From: Lachnospiraceae bacterium UBA1683
GTDB taxonomy: Bacteria; Bacillota; Clostridia; Lachnospirales; Lachnospiraceae
Reading direction: 5' to 3'
NCBI GenBank assembly: GCA_002320245.1
Contig: DCKD01000036.1
Span: 1 to 5,271 of the forward strand
DNA: 5,271 bases
A program made the position numbers and the translations under genes. Numbering within the stretch: the first letter of the stretch is position 1; each line of letters starts with the position of its first letter. The notes under the pieces were generated by a model, which made no database searches, had not been told where the DNA came from, and saw only the letters and a list, made by a program, of their open reading frames with translations. Positions 5,236 through 5,271 of the stretch are shown one piece after another.

Positions 5236-5271
5236 GCTCAACGCATGTGAGCCCTGATAGCATTCGTACCC

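Noticed and set aside
5221..5271. Possible tRNA or structured RNA at the right edge
   Set aside because: The region has CTCAAGCTCAA and a 5-bp inverted repeat, but no T-arm consensus, acceptor stem or anticodon arm could be assembled, and it is cut by the window end.

Overview
The window looks like a chromosomal segment of a Firmicute in class Clostridia, most likely a Lachnospiraceae-type gut anaerobe. The evidence is the moderate GC content, strong AGGAGG-like ribosome sites, and protein types: a SEC-C-tagged methionine aminopeptidase, a DUF1015 protein, a Lachnospiraceae-style BTAD regulator remnant and a small serine recombinase. This assignment rests on remembered family resemblance, not on a search.

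Layout from left to right. Positions 1-94 hold an open frame without a start that runs off the left edge. A complete small serine recombinase (95-703, minus) follows with its own -10 box and ribosome site. Next is a decayed BTAD-type transcriptional regulator (819-1408, minus). It has lost its N-terminus and its middle, its two remaining parts are in different frames, and it still ends in a good intrinsic terminator. A promoter inside the broken 5' end of that regulator drives a 444-residue DUF1015 protein (1467-2801, plus). This gene carries an in-frame Ser/Gly-rich minisatellite (18-bp units in a 36-bp pattern). It is followed by three 43-bp tandem repeats, the first of which contains the gene's own last codons and stop.

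The right half is mostly housekeeping. A type I methionine aminopeptidase with an N-terminal SEC-C zinc motif (3008-3871, plus) ends in a 12-bp GC-rich hairpin. Convergent to it lie an unknown 84-residue protein (3950-4204, minus) with its own promoter and a pyridoxal/pyridoxamine kinase (4337-5185, minus). An identical 14-mer from the GGGGACAGT hairpin family sits on both sides of the 84-residue gene. A perfect 11-bp inverted repeat lies inside the 3' coding end of the kinase.

The genes do not form one pathway. Each appears to have its own promoter, and there is no shared operon apart from possible read-through from the kinase into the 84-residue gene. I see no convincing new multi-gene system. 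The points of interest are structural: a rearrangement scar in a regulator, two independent tandem-repeat expansions in and after the DUF1015 gene, and several strong inverted repeats. No tRNA, rRNA, CRISPR array or riboswitch was recognised, and no stretch longer than 300 bases lacks a gene or gene remnant.
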